Source: Nonomuraea spiralis
Lineage (GTDB): Bacteria; Actinomycetota; Actinomycetes; Streptosporangiales; Streptosporangiaceae
Direction of reading: 5' to 3'
Assembly: GCF_014648435.1 (NCBI RefSeq)
Contig: NZ_BMRC01000005.1
Span: forward strand, 248,001-312,000
Length of the DNA stretch: 64,000 nucleotides
Shown here: piece after piece, positions 24,936-33,820 of the stretch
Layout: each line of letters starts with the position of its first letter
How positions within the stretch are numbered: position 1 is the first letter of the stretch
Position numbers and translations under genes: made by a program
The notes under the pieces: model-generated
Databases searched by the model: none
What the model was told of the DNA's origin: nothing
Seen by the model: only the letters and a program-made list of their open reading frames with translations

Positions 24936-25505
24936 ATGGCGAACGCCCCACGGCGAGCACGACGGACCGACGCGGCCCGCAACGCGCGGCTGCTGCTGTC
25001 GGCGGCGAAGGAACTCTTCGCCGAACACGGTCCCGGCGTCGCGCTGGACGACGTGGCCAGGCGCGCGGGGCTGGGCAACGCGACCCTCTACCGGCACTTC
25101 CCCACCCGTACCGACCTGATCGTGGCGGTCTACGCCGACGAGGTCACGGTCCTGTGCGACCTGGGCGCCCGCCTGCTCGACGAGCCGTCACCGGGCGAGG
25201 CGCTCTTCACCTGGCTGGACGCCTTCGTCGCGCACATCTCCGACAAACGCGCCCTGGCCCTCGCCGGGACCGACACCAGCCAGGAGCGCCGCGCCGAACT
25301 GTTCCGCCAATGGCACGACTCCATGCGCTCCACCGCGGACAAGCTGCTCATGCGGGCTCAGCGGGCCGGTGAGGTGCGTACCGACCTCACCCTCGACCAC
25401 CTGCTCGCCCTGACCAACGCGACCGCCATCGCGGGAGCCGACGCGAACGAGGCCCGCCACCTCCTCCACCTCCTCCACCACGGCTTCACCGGCCCCACCT
25501 CCTGA
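24936..25505 (+). CDS. TetR-family repressor
   Basis: The 189-residue protein has the N-terminal helix-turn-helix at about 12-60 (LLLSAAKELFAEHGPGVALD, VARRAGLGNATLYRHFPTRTDL) and an all-helical ligand domain. It is divergent from the NTF2-like gene with two palindromes in between, the classic TetR layout. Its ligand may be the substrate of the NTF2-like protein. Confidence 0.9.
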   Translation: MANAPRRARRTDAARNARLLLSAAKELFAEHGPGVALDDVARRAGLGNATLYRHFPTRTDLIVAVYADEVTVLCDLGARLLDEPSPGEALFTWLDAFVAHISDKRALALAGTDTSQERRAELFRQWHDSMRSTADKLLMRAQRAGEVRTDLTLDHLLALTNATAIAGADANEARHLLHLLHHGFTGPTS

Positions 25506-25543
25506 CGCGACCGGCCGTACGTGCACCAGGCGGAACCGTCAGG
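25501..25543. terminator. Weak hairpin between convergent genes
   Basis: CCTGACG (25501-25507) pairs with CGTCAGG (25537-25543), taking in both stop codons of the convergent TetR and methyltransferase genes. Confidence 0.3.
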
Positions 25544-26765
25544 TGTCGGGCCAGCTCATCACGAGCTGGGTGTGACGTTTGCGGAAGATACGGCCGATGG
25601 CGGGAGCCGGCACGTCGGCGTCGGCGGGGTGGAGGGTGAAGGTCGGTTCGGGGCGGTCGCGCCAGGCACGATCCCAGGTGCAGACGTGATCGTGAAGCCG
25701 GTGGGCGAGTTCGGCGCCGTCGCGGCCGTGGCCACTGACGCCGAACTCCCAGCGCCCCTCGGTGCCGCGCTGCCGGCGAATGGTGAGGTACGCGAAGCTG
25801 TCGCGGGTGATGAGCGCGGGACAGTACCAGCGCATGGCCGGTTGGACGAGGCCGGTGTCACGGTCGGGGTCCTGCCAGAACATGCCGAACCGGTCGTCGA
25901 CGGTGGCGATCCGCAGGTGCAGCGAGTCGAACGGCTCCTCGCCACCGACGGTGACGCCGGTCCACAGCTCGGTGCGGTCGCCGGTCAGCGCCCGGTCGAG
26001 TGCGTCCGTGTCAAGGGCGGGGCCGGTCTCCAGGGTCAGTCTGACGGCGCCGCCGGCCAGGACCGGTTCCTGATCGGGCAGCTTGCCGGCGCCCTGGCAG
26101 GGGACGAAGCCGCAGACCTCGGGGTCGAGTCCGAGAAAGTGCCCGCCGTCGCGGACGAAGGTGAAGGAGCGGCTGATGGTGGAGAAGCGCAGCGGGACGA
26201 TCATCCGGCCGTCCGGAGCGAGCAGGTGGCCCCAGGGCACGTCCCACACGCCGACGGTGACGATGACCGCGTCGAAGCCGCCGTCCGGGGCGTGCTGATC
26301 GGCGACATGCTCGGCATCCCCCAGGACGACCTTGACCCGTCCGTAGCCGGTCTGGGCGAGGAAACGGCTCGCGCGCTCGGTGACGAACGGATCGATGTCG
26401 ACGGTGACCACCAGCCCGCCGGGGCCGACGATCTCGGCGATGAGGGCGGCGTTGTAGCCGCCGGAGCCGATCTCCAGGACCTTCGCGCCCAGGCGGAGCT
26501 CCGCTGCTTCGAGCATGTCGGCCTGCAGCCACGGCGCGCTGATCGAGCTCGTGGCTCTGCCGTTGGGGCCGCGCTTGGTGATGACGACGTCGTTGGCCGC
26601 GTAGGCCGCACGTGGCGGGGACTCCGGAGCGAACCGATCACGCGGCACCTTCGCGAAGGCCGACTCGACCGCGGGGGAGCGGATCCAGCCGCCCCGCCTG
26701 AGCTCGGAGACCATGCTGGCCCGAAGGCGATCGGGGGAGTCGGAGGGCACGAGGTCGGTGGTCAC
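25539..26765 (-). CDS. PCMT-like methyltransferase of the 'FxLD system' type
   Basis: The protein has an isoaspartyl-methyltransferase-like core: VPRDRFAPE, ISAPWLQADMLEAAEL, then the SAM motif VLEIGSGGYNAALIAEIVG and DIDPFVTERA. A C-terminal extension of about 170 residues (GFVPCQGAG and onward) matches the layout I know for methyltransferases annotated as FxLD system, linked in other actinomycetes to lanthipeptide-like peptides. No FxLD precursor, LanB or LanC is visible nearby. I chose the GTG at 26765 (408 aa) since family members start shortly before the segment DSPDRLRASMV; an ATG at 26714 is possible. Substrate remains open. Confidence 0.75.
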   Translation of the reverse strand: MTTDLVPSDSPDRLRASMVSELRRGGWIRSPAVESAFAKVPRDRFAPESPPRAAYAANDVVITKRGPNGRATSSISAPWLQADMLEAAELRLGAKVLEIGSGGYNAALIAEIVGPGGLVVTVDIDPFVTERASRFLAQTGYGRVKVVLGDAEHVADQHAPDGGFDAVIVTVGVWDVPWGHLLAPDGRMIVPLRFSTISRSFTFVRDGGHFLGLDPEVCGFVPCQGAGKLPDQEPVLAGGAVRLTLETGPALDTDALDRALTGDRTELWTGVTVGGEEPFDSLHLRIATVDDRFGMFWQDPDRDTGLVQPAMRWYCPALITRDSFAYLTIRRQRGTEGRWEFGVSGHGRDGAELAHRLHDHVCTWDRAWRDRPEPTFTLHPADADVPAPAIGRIFRKRHTQLVMSWPDT

Positions 26766-26894
26766 CGGAGCGAGGGTAGCCGGGCCTGCCGGTCGTACCG
26801 GAGATTCGAGAGCACGGGCGAGCCTGCCCCAAGCCGGTGGAAGTGGTGCGATCCTTGGCGCCGGACGGCTGGACGGGGGTGGAAATGTCGTGAC

Positions 26895-26924
26895 TGGACC
26901 GGTTGAAAGGGGGCTCCCTATCAT
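26895..26924 (+). promoter_or_regulatory. Candidate promoter of a leaderless SARP gene
   Basis: TGGACC (26895-26900), 18-bp spacer and TATCAT (26919-26924) stand 6 bp before the GTG at 26931. No ribosome-binding site lies at proper distance, so the mRNA may start at the GTG. Confidence 0.45.
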
Positions 26925-26930
26925 TGGCGG

Positions 26931-29900
26931 GTGCGGCTGAACGTCCTCGGGCCCATGGAACTCGTCGTGGCCGGGCGGGTCGTTCCGGTCGGAACGCCGA
27001 AGCAGCGCGCCTTGCTGGCCCTTCTCGTGATGCACGCCGACCGCGTGCTCCCCGTGGACCTCCTGGCCGACCGGCTGTGGTCCGGCAGTCCGCCGGCCAG
27101 CGCCCAGGGGAGCCTGCAGGCGTACGTCTCCAATCTGCGCCGCCGGCTGGAGCCCGGGCGGCGGCCCGGCGCGACCCCGACCGTCCTGGTCAGCGCCGCC
27201 GACGGGTACGGCCTGATGACCGGCGGGCTCGACCTCGACACGAGGGACTTCGAGGCGCTCGTGTCGACCGGGTCCGGCCGTCTGGCCGAGGGACGGCACC
27301 AGCAGGCGGCGGCCGCCCTCGCCGAGGCGCTCGACCTGTGGCGGGGCGACCCGTACGCGGACGCGCGTTCCGAGGAGTGGGCGCAGGCGGAGATCGGCCG
27401 CCTGGAACAGGTACGGCTGGACGCGGTGGAGGGGCTGGCCGCGGCCCTGCTGGAGCTGGGCCGGCACACGGACGTGGTCGCCCGGCTGGACCCGTTCGTC
27501 CGGGAACATCCGCTGCGGGAGCGGGCCTGGGAGCTGCTGGTGCTGGCCCACTACCGGGCGGACCGGCAGGCGGCGGCCCTCGAATGCCTGCGCAGGGTGC
27601 GGCAGGTGCTCGCGGGGGAGCTGGGCATCGACCCCGGGCCGCGGCTGCGGGACCTCGAAGCCGCGGTCCTGCGTCAGGACGCCACGCTGCTCCCGCCGGT
27701 ACGGCCGGCCACGCCGTCACCCCCGCGGCAACCCCCGGCACGCGAGGTCGCCGAGCCCGCGGCCGACCCGCCGGTGTTCGTCGGACGTGAGAGCGCGCTG
27801 GCGTTCCTGGACGAGGCGGCGCAGGCCGCGTCCGCCGCCGGGCTGGTCGTGCTGGTGGACGGCGAGCCGGGTGTCGGCAAGACGAGCCTGCTGAAGCGGT
27901 TCCGCGCGACCGCCCGCGTGCCGGTCGGCTGGGGGGCGAGTCCCGACCACGAGACCGCGCCCGCCCTGTGGCCCTGGGAACGGGTGCTGCGCGACCTCGC
28001 CGCCGCCGCCCCGGAGGCCGCGCTGCCCGGCGAGGTACGCGGGTTCCTGTCCGGCGGGGTGGAGGCGATCCCGGCGTCCGACGCGCAGGGGGCGCGGCTG
28101 CGCTTCTTCGAGGCGGTCGGCACGTTCCTGGCCGGCGTCGGCCCGGCGGTCGTCGTGCTGGAGGACGTGCACGCGGCCGACGACGCGACGTTGCGGCTGC
28201 TGGTCCACATGGCCTCCGCCGCCCGGCCCGGCCTGCTGCTGGTGGCGACCTTCCGGCGGCACGGGGCCTCGGCGCTCACCGCCACGCTGTCGGCGTTGTC
28301 GCGGCTCGGCGCGCGCCGGCTCGGGCTCGACGGGCTCGCCGCCGAGGAGGTCCGTACGCTCGTCCGGGAGGTGTCCGGCCGTGACCCGGGCAGCCGCGGG
28401 GCCGAGGAGCTGCGCGGACGCACCGCCGGGAACCCGTTCTTCCTCACGGAGCTGGCCCGCGCGGGCGAGGAGCTGCCGCAGGGCGTGCTGGACGTCGTGC
28501 TGCACCGGGTGGCGGCCCTGGGGGAGGAGGCGGCCCGCGTGCTGGAGCTGGCCGCCGTGATGGGCGACGAGTTCGAGGCGGGCGTCCTGGCCCGGGTCGC
28601 CGGCGGCCCTGACGGCTTTGTCCAGGTCGGCGACCTGCTGCCGCCGCTCGACGCGGCCCTCGACGCGGGGCTGATCCGGGAGTCGTCGTACCGGCTGGGC
28701 GGGTACGAGTTCGCGCACGCCCTGGTGACCGACGCCCTGTTGTCGCGCCGGTCGCGGTTGTGGCGGGCACGGGTGCACGAGCAGGTCGCGGACGCCCTCA
28801 CCCGCGTCCACGGCGACCGGGACGACCGCGCCGCGGTGATCGCGCGGCACTGGCTGGCCGCGGCCGAGCTGGGCGCGCGGCCCGCCCGGATGGCGATGGA
28901 CTTCTCCGCCCGCGCCGCGCGGGCGGCCCTGCGGCGGCACGCGCCCGACGACGCGGCCCTGTCGTGGCAGGAGGCGCTGGCGGCGGCCGAACCGGCCGGG
29001 GCCGGCGCGGCCGAACGTTTCGAGCTCGCCGTCGGGCTGGCGGAGAGCCGCTATGCCGCCGGACGGTTCGACGAGGGCTACGAGGCGGTCGAGCAGGCGC
29101 TCGCCCTGGCCGGCGCCGACCTGGACAAAGCCGTCAGGGCCGCCGACATCGCCATGGGACACGGCGTCTGGGTGCCCTTCCGGTACGGCCTCGACGTCGC
29201 CGCCGTACGGGACTCGATGGACCGGGCCGTACGGGAGTTGCCGCCGTCCGCGCCCGCCTGGGCTACGGCACAGGCCGTACGGGCGGTCGTGTCCGCCCAG
29301 ACCGGACGCGAGGACGAGGTCGGCGCGGTCTCGTCGCAGGCCGTGGCGGCGGCCGAGCGCCTGGGCGACCCCGCCGCGCTGCGGCGCGTGCTCCACCTGC
29401 GCCTGCTCGCCACGCAGGGACAGGACTTCATCGAGCAGCGCGCCGGGACCGCGCGCCGGCTGCTGGCTCAGCCGGACCTGTCGGCCCAGCTGAGCGTGAT
29501 CGCGCAGCTCCACCTCGTCGTGCATCTCGTGGCGCACGGCAACGTCTCGCGGGCCCGCGCGCTGCTGGCGGAGATGGGCACGCCGCTGCGCGACCTGCAC
29601 AATCCCACGCTGGCGCTCCAGGTGGCGGTGGCGCACGTGGGGCTCGACCTGTTCCAGGGTGTGCCGGACCCGACCCGGCACTTCGAGCCCGTCCGGGCGA
29701 CGTTGTCGTTCGCCGATCTCGCGTACTTCGAGGTGGCCATGGTCGCCGTACGGGCCGAGACGCTCATGCAGGAGGACCGCCTCGGCGAGGAGGCGGCGTG
29801 GATCGAGGAGACGTTCCGGCGTACCGGCCTGGCGGGGGCGGCCTACCTCCTGGCGTACGCGCTCGCGGGCCTCGGCGAGCACGAACGCGCCCGGCGGCTC

Positions 29901-30227
29901 CTGCGCGAGACGCCCCTGCCGCCGCGCGACTACCACTGGGCGACGGCCACCATGTGCCGGCTGCACGCCGCGATCCGGCTCGGCGAGGCGGACGTCGTAC
30001 GGGAGGTCCACGGCGCGTTCCGGCCCTTCGCCGGGCTGCTGCACGTGAGCGGCACGTGCACCACCGTCGACGGCGCGTACGACGGCCACCTGGGGGAGGC
30101 GCTGCTGGCGCTCGGGGACCGCGAGGGGGCACGGGCCCACCTGCGGGAGGCGGTGCGCCTGCTGGAGCGGGCGGGCGCGGGCTACTGGCTGGCTAGAGCC
30201 CGCCAAGCCCTCGCCAAGTGCACGTAG
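26931..30227 (+). CDS. Large SARP-type (BTAD) regulator with AAA ATPase and TPR-like domains
   Basis: The 1098-residue protein has a winged helix (1-95: VRLNVLGPMELVVAGR, GTPKQRALLALLVMHADRVL), a BTAD domain (about 100-245), an AAA ATPase with GEPGVGKTS at about 311-319, and a long helical tail with TPR-like units (ALLALGDREGARAHLREAVRLLE at the end, shown in part). It is a stand-alone pathway-type regulator and its targets cannot be seen. The start GTG is supported by the SARP motif beginning at once. Confidence 0.88.
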   Translation: MRLNVLGPMELVVAGRVVPVGTPKQRALLALLVMHADRVLPVDLLADRLWSGSPPASAQGSLQAYVSNLRRRLEPGRRPGATPTVLVSAADGYGLMTGGLDLDTRDFEALVSTGSGRLAEGRHQQAAAALAEALDLWRGDPYADARSEEWAQAEIGRLEQVRLDAVEGLAAALLELGRHTDVVARLDPFVREHPLRERAWELLVLAHYRADRQAAALECLRRVRQVLAGELGIDPGPRLRDLEAAVLRQDATLLPPVRPATPSPPRQPPAREVAEPAADPPVFVGRESALAFLDEAAQAASAAGLVVLVDGEPGVGKTSLLKRFRATARVPVGWGASPDHETAPALWPWERVLRDLAAAAPEAALPGEVRGFLSGGVEAIPASDAQGARLRFFEAVGTFLAGVGPAVVVLEDVHAADDATLRLLVHMASAARPGLLLVATFRRHGASALTATLSALSRLGARRLGLDGLAAEEVRTLVREVSGRDPGSRGAEELRGRTAGNPFFLTELARAGEELPQGVLDVVLHRVAALGEEAARVLELAAVMGDEFEAGVLARVAGGPDGFVQVGDLLPPLDAALDAGLIRESSYRLGGYEFAHALVTDALLSRRSRLWRARVHEQVADALTRVHGDRDDRAAVIARHWLAAAELGARPARMAMDFSARAARAALRRHAPDDAALSWQEALAAAEPAGAGAAERFELAVGLAESRYAAGRFDEGYEAVEQALALAGADLDKAVRAADIAMGHGVWVPFRYGLDVAAVRDSMDRAVRELPPSAPAWATAQAVRAVVSAQTGREDEVGAVSSQAVAAAERLGDPAALRRVLHLRLLATQGQDFIEQRAGTARRLLAQPDLSAQLSVIAQLHLVVHLVAHGNVSRARALLAEMGTPLRDLHNPTLALQVAVAHVGLDLFQGVPDPTRHFEPVRATLSFADLAYFEVAMVAVRAETLMQEDRLGEEAAWIEETFRRTGLAGAAYLLAYALAGLGEHERARRLLRETPLPPRDYHWATATMCRLHAAIRLGEADVVREVHGAFRPFAGLLHVSGTCTTVDGAYDGHLGEALLALGDREGARAHLREAVRLLERAGAGYWLARARQALAKCT

Positions 30228-30271
30228 AGACGGGCCGCGCACTCTGTTCCCGACACGTGAGGAACAGACTG

Positions 30272-30910
30272 ATGATCACACCAGAACACCTGACCGGCTT
30301 CCTGATGATGCACGCCGGTTTCCGCGCCGAGTTCGGCCGCCTGGCCGAGGCGTGCGGCGACCCGCGTGACGACGCGCACGAGGAGCTGCTGGAGGAGCAG
30401 CTCGCGCTCGTGCTGGACATGCTGCACGCCCACCACTCGCACGAGGACGCCGTCCTGTGGCCCACGCTGACCGGTCGTGCCCCGGAGGCGGCGGACGCGC
30501 TGGCCGAGCTGGAGTCCGAGCACTCCCTGCTCGACCCGCTCATCGAGGCCGCCGCCGATCGCGCGGTGCCCCTGACCGGGCGCGCCCCCGCCCTGCGGCG
30601 GTTGCACGAGCTCGTCAACGAGCACCTCGACCACGAGGAACGGACCGCCGTGCCGCTCATGCTCCGCCACCTCACCCTCGACGACGTCGAGGCCGACAGA
30701 CGCCGGGCCATGGACGACTTCGGCCGCCGCCGGGTGCCCGTCATCTTCGGCTGGCTCGCCTCCAGCGCCGGCGCCGACCTGCTCGCGGCCTCGTACGCGG
30801 ACCTGCCGGTCGTGGCCCGGCTCATGTTCCGCCTGTTCTGGTGGCCCGCCTACCGGCGGCGTTTCACCCGCCTGTACGCCACCCCCGCCCCCGCTCTCCC
30901 GGAGTCGTGA
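30272..30910 (+). CDS. Hemerythrin-domain protein
   Basis: This 212-residue protein has an HHE-type four-helix bundle. Likely di-iron ligands are in LHAHHSHEDAVLWP, ESEHSLLDP and LVNEHLDHEERTAVP. The C-terminal part is helical and ends with Arg-rich WWPAYRRRFTRLY. The start is supported by GAGGA upstream. It overlaps the next gene by TGATG. Such proteins sense or hold oxygen or NO; pairing with a flavin/F420-type protein suggests a redox-stress or deazaflavin task. Confidence 0.85.
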   Translation: MITPEHLTGFLMMHAGFRAEFGRLAEACGDPRDDAHEELLEEQLALVLDMLHAHHSHEDAVLWPTLTGRAPEAADALAELESEHSLLDPLIEAAADRAVPLTGRAPALRRLHELVNEHLDHEERTAVPLMLRHLTLDDVEADRRRAMDDFGRRRVPVIFGWLASSAGADLLAASYADLPVVARLMFRLFWWPAYRRRFTRLYATPAPALPES

Positions 30911-31902
30911 TGACCACAGCCGCACCGGCCACCTTGCCGCGCGAGGCGGCCGAGCTCTTCGACCGCGCCCTGGTCTGCGGGTACGCCTCGCTCACCCGCG
31001 ACGGCCGGCCCGTCACCTGGCCCGTCACGCCGTACGCCGGCGCGGGCGGCACGCTCGACGTGAGCACCGGGCTCACCTACCCGGACAAGGCCGAACGCGC
31101 CCGGCGCGACCCGCGCGTCGCGCTGCTCGGCTCCGGCGGGCCGGACCGGGCGCACGTCGTCCTCGTGCAGGGCCGGGCGACCGTACGCGATGCCGATCTC
31201 CAGGCCGGCACCGACCGGTACGTTCGCGAGTCGCTCGCCAAGACCGGCGCCGGGTTCGCCGGGATGCCGTGGTTCCTGGTGAAACGCCTGGGGTGGTATT
31301 TCGCCCGCGTCTGGGTGGAGGTGACCCCGGAGCGGATCGTCCGCTGGCCCGACGGCGACCTGTCCAGGACACCCGAGATCTGGACGGGCTCCGGCGACGT
31401 CATGGCCCCCGCCTCCGACCCCGCCCCCATGGGTCCCCGGCTGCCGAGCCGGTCGGCCCCGCCGGTGGACTGGCGGCCGTTCGCCGACCGCGCGGACCGC
31501 CTGGGCGAGCCCGTCGTCACCATGGTCGCCGACGGCATGCCGCTGGCCGTGCCCACCCGTTCGGCCGTACGGACCGGGACCGGGTACGACCTGCGGTTGC
31601 CCGCGGGCGTACGGGCGGCCGACGGGCCGGTGTGCCTGACCTTCCACCGGCACGGCCCGGCCATGGAGTGGCAGGAGAACGTCGTGCTCGTCGGGACCGC
31701 GGAGGGAGCGGGCGACCGGCTGGCCGTACGGGTCGAGCGGGCCCTGAACGACTGGAGTCTCGCCGGGAACCGCCGCGCGCGGAACCGTTCGTTCCTCGGT
31801 CAGGGCCGGATGCTCAGGAAGCGCCTGGAGGCCGAGGCCGCCCGTCGCGGGCAGCCCGTACCGCGTGTCCGCCGTCCCGGGCCCGGCGCCGCCCGCGCGT
31901 GA
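30910..31902 (+). CDS. PPOX/F420-type flavin-binding split-barrel protein
   Basis: The 330-residue protein has a pyridoxamine-phosphate-oxidase-like domain at about 10-150 (LVCGYASLTRDGRPVTWPV, LTYPDKAERARRDPRVALL, VLVQGRATVRDADL), then a second weaker barrel-like half (about 185-290). That suggests a duplicated or extended family member. It begins in the hemerythrin stop (TGATG), so the two are translated together. Whether it binds FMN, heme or F420 cannot be told. Confidence 0.78.
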   Translation: MTTAAPATLPREAAELFDRALVCGYASLTRDGRPVTWPVTPYAGAGGTLDVSTGLTYPDKAERARRDPRVALLGSGGPDRAHVVLVQGRATVRDADLQAGTDRYVRESLAKTGAGFAGMPWFLVKRLGWYFARVWVEVTPERIVRWPDGDLSRTPEIWTGSGDVMAPASDPAPMGPRLPSRSAPPVDWRPFADRADRLGEPVVTMVADGMPLAVPTRSAVRTGTGYDLRLPAGVRAADGPVCLTFHRHGPAMEWQENVVLVGTAEGAGDRLAVRVERALNDWSLAGNRRARNRSFLGQGRMLRKRLEAEAARRGQPVPRVRRPGPGAARA

Positions 31903-31953
31903 GAACGGGATCCGGGCTGGACCTCTCGGGCTCGGGCGGGCGACCATGGGAGG

Positions 31954-32313
31954 GTGCGTACCGCTTTCGCTCATGAGGCGACGATCGTCATGGAGGACGA
32001 CAGTGACGTGCGCGCGCTCGGCGCGGCGATCACCGTGGCTCTGTGCGGACACTGGGACCACGAGCCGCCCTGCCCGGTCGCGCCCCACCACACGGCCGCC
32101 GACCGCCGGGACGGCGTCGTGCTGGTGCGCGTCCTGTTCGCGGCCGAACCGGACGCGGAGGACGAGGTACGGTCCCGCATCGACACCGCCCTCGCGCGGG
32201 GGACGCTCAAGGGCCCGGACGGCGTCACGAGCCGATGGCGGCTCCTGGACACCCGGCCCGGCCGCCCGCGCGCCGAGGAACTCCCGCACGCCGAACAGCT
32301 CCTGCGCGCCTGA
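31954..32313 (+). CDS. Hypothetical protein (119 aa)
   Basis: The product has acidic and His-rich stretches (VMEDDSDVRAL, CGHWDHEPPCPVAPHHTAAD) and a C-terminal part rich in Arg/Asp. CxxxxxxxxxC with His around could bind a metal, which is only a guess. A GTG at 31954 is used; a Met 12 codons later is an alternative. I do not recognise the family. It follows the PPOX-like gene by 51 bp in the same direction. Confidence 0.55.
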   Translation: MRTAFAHEATIVMEDDSDVRALGAAITVALCGHWDHEPPCPVAPHHTAADRRDGVVLVRVLFAAEPDAEDEVRSRIDTALARGTLKGPDGVTSRWRLLDTRPGRPRAEELPHAEQLLRA

Positions 32314-32365
32314 CACCCTCGGGCCTCCGTGAGCGCGACGGGGGCGGAAGTACGGGCGTTCCGGG

Positions 32366-32947
32366 TCAGGGTCTGGCGTACATCCCGGTGAAGAGGGTCT
32401 CGATCACGCGGTCGACGTACTCGTGGGTCAGCGGCGCCTGGACGATCAGGGCCTGGAAGTACAGCGGGCCCGACAGGACGGCCATCGCCAGGTCCAGGTC
32501 GAAGCCGGGCGACAGTTGCCCCTGGTCACGGGCCGCCCTCAGCCGGGCGACGGTCTTCTCCGCCTGCGGGGTGATGAAGTGGTCGTTGAGCGCCGCGGCG
32601 ACCTGGGGGTTGAGCAGGGCCTCGCCGATCAGCGCCCGGTAGAGGGGGCCCACGGGCGGCCGGTCCAGCAGGTCGACGGCCGCGTGGATCTGCCGGCGCA
32701 GGTCGGCGAGGAGATCGCCGGTGTCGGGGTAGTCCAGGTGGGACTCGTTCAGTGACAGCAGCGAGTCGAGGAACAGCGCGCCCTTGGACGGCCAGCGGCG
32801 GTAGATCGTGTGCTTGCCGACGCCGGCGCGGGCCGCGACCGCTTCGATGCTGAGCTTGGCGTACCCGATCTCCTCGCCCAACTCCAGCGTGGTCCGCATG
32901 ATGGCCTCGGTACGGTCGGCGGCCCGGCTACTGCGCTTGTCACTCAT
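32366..32947 (-). CDS. TetR-family repressor of the adjacent ABC exporter
   Basis: The 193-residue protein has the TetR helix-turn-helix (LSIEAVAARAGVGKHTIYRRW, in part) at about 30-55 and a C-terminal ligand domain of the TetR_C type. It is divergent from an ABC transporter pair. Two copies of a perfect palindrome, one beside its own start and one before the ABC genes, strongly suggest autoregulation and control of the exporter. Confidence 0.9.
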   Translation of the reverse strand: MSDKRSSRAADRTEAIMRTTLELGEEIGYAKLSIEAVAARAGVGKHTIYRRWPSKGALFLDSLLSLNESHLDYPDTGDLLADLRRQIHAAVDLLDRPPVGPLYRALIGEALLNPQVAAALNDHFITPQAEKTVARLRAARDQGQLSPGFDLDLAMAVLSGPLYFQALIVQAPLTHEYVDRVIETLFTGMYARP

Positions 32948-32963
32948 GCCACCACCGTAACGG

Positions 32964-33032
32964 ACGGCACGTGCCGTGTTGACAAGGGCGCCGGTCCTCC
33001 ATCATGCTCCAGAACGGCACGGCACGTGCCGT
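32964..33032. promoter_or_regulatory. Two ACGGCACGTGCCGT operators around a promoter
   Basis: The 14-bp palindrome occurs at 32964-32977 and 33019-33032, centres 55 bp apart. Between them lies TTGACA (32979-32984), an 18-bp spacer and CATGCT (33003-33008), driving the ABC genes. The operators flank the promoter on both sides, suitable for tight repression. Confidence 0.75.
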
Positions 33033-33049
33033 GTAGATAGGAGCTCACC

Positions 33050-33820
33050 GTGAGGCCATCCAGCACCAACCCGGCGCTCCGGCTCGCCGGCCTGACCAAG
33101 ACCTTCGGACGCAGACCGGTGGTCGACCGCGTCGACCTGGAGGTGCCGCGCGGGTCCTTCTTCGGCCTGGTCGGCCCCAACGGGGCAGGCAAGACGACGT
33201 CGTTGTCGATGGCCGTCGGCCTGCTGCGCCCCGACGAGGGCCGGGCCGAGATCTTCGGCATCGACGTATGGGCCGACCCCACACGGGCCAAGCAGCTGAT
33301 CGGCGTCCTGCCCGACGGGCTGTCCATGCCCGAGCGGCTGACCGGCCCCGAGCTCCTGCGTTTCACCGGCCTGCTGCGCGGCATGGAACCCCGGCAGGTC
33401 GAGCGGCGGGCAGCCGAGCTCCTGGAGATCCTGGAGCTGGACGGGGCCGGACGCACGCTGGTGATCGAGTACTCGACTGGCATGCGCAAGAAGATCGGCC
33501 TGGCCGCGGCGCTGCTGCACGCGCCGAGGCTGCTGGTGCTGGACGAGCCGCTGGAGGCCGTCGATCCCGTCTCGGCCGCCGCCATCAAGGTGATCCTGCG
33601 GCGGTTCGTCCGCGGGGGCGGCTCGGTGGTGTTCTCCAGCCACGTGATGGCCGTGGTCGAGCAGTTGTGCGACCACGTGGCGGTGATCGCCTCCGGCCGG
33701 GTCGTGGCCTCGGGCCCGCTGGCGGCCGTACAGGCGGGCCTGAGCCTGGAGGAGCGGTTCGTGAGCCTGGTCGGCGGCCAGATCCCCGAGGTGGGTGAGC
33801 TGGCGTGGTTGTCGTCCTGA
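33050..33820 (+). CDS. ABC transporter ATPase
   Basis: This 256-residue protein has Walker A GPNGAGKTT, a signature YSTGMRKK, Walker B LLVLDEPLEAVD and an H-loop SSHVM. It is of the CcmA/drug-export (DrrA-like) type. The GTG start has AGGAG 7 bp upstream. It overlaps the permease gene by 16 bp, and both lie under the TetR operators. Confidence 0.9.
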   Translation: MRPSSTNPALRLAGLTKTFGRRPVVDRVDLEVPRGSFFGLVGPNGAGKTTSLSMAVGLLRPDEGRAEIFGIDVWADPTRAKQLIGVLPDGLSMPERLTGPELLRFTGLLRGMEPRQVERRAAELLEILELDGAGRTLVIEYSTGMRKKIGLAAALLHAPRLLVLDEPLEAVDPVSAAAIKVILRRFVRGGGSVVFSSHVMAVVEQLCDHVAVIASGRVVASGPLAAVQAGLSLEERFVSLVGGQIPEVGELAWLSS

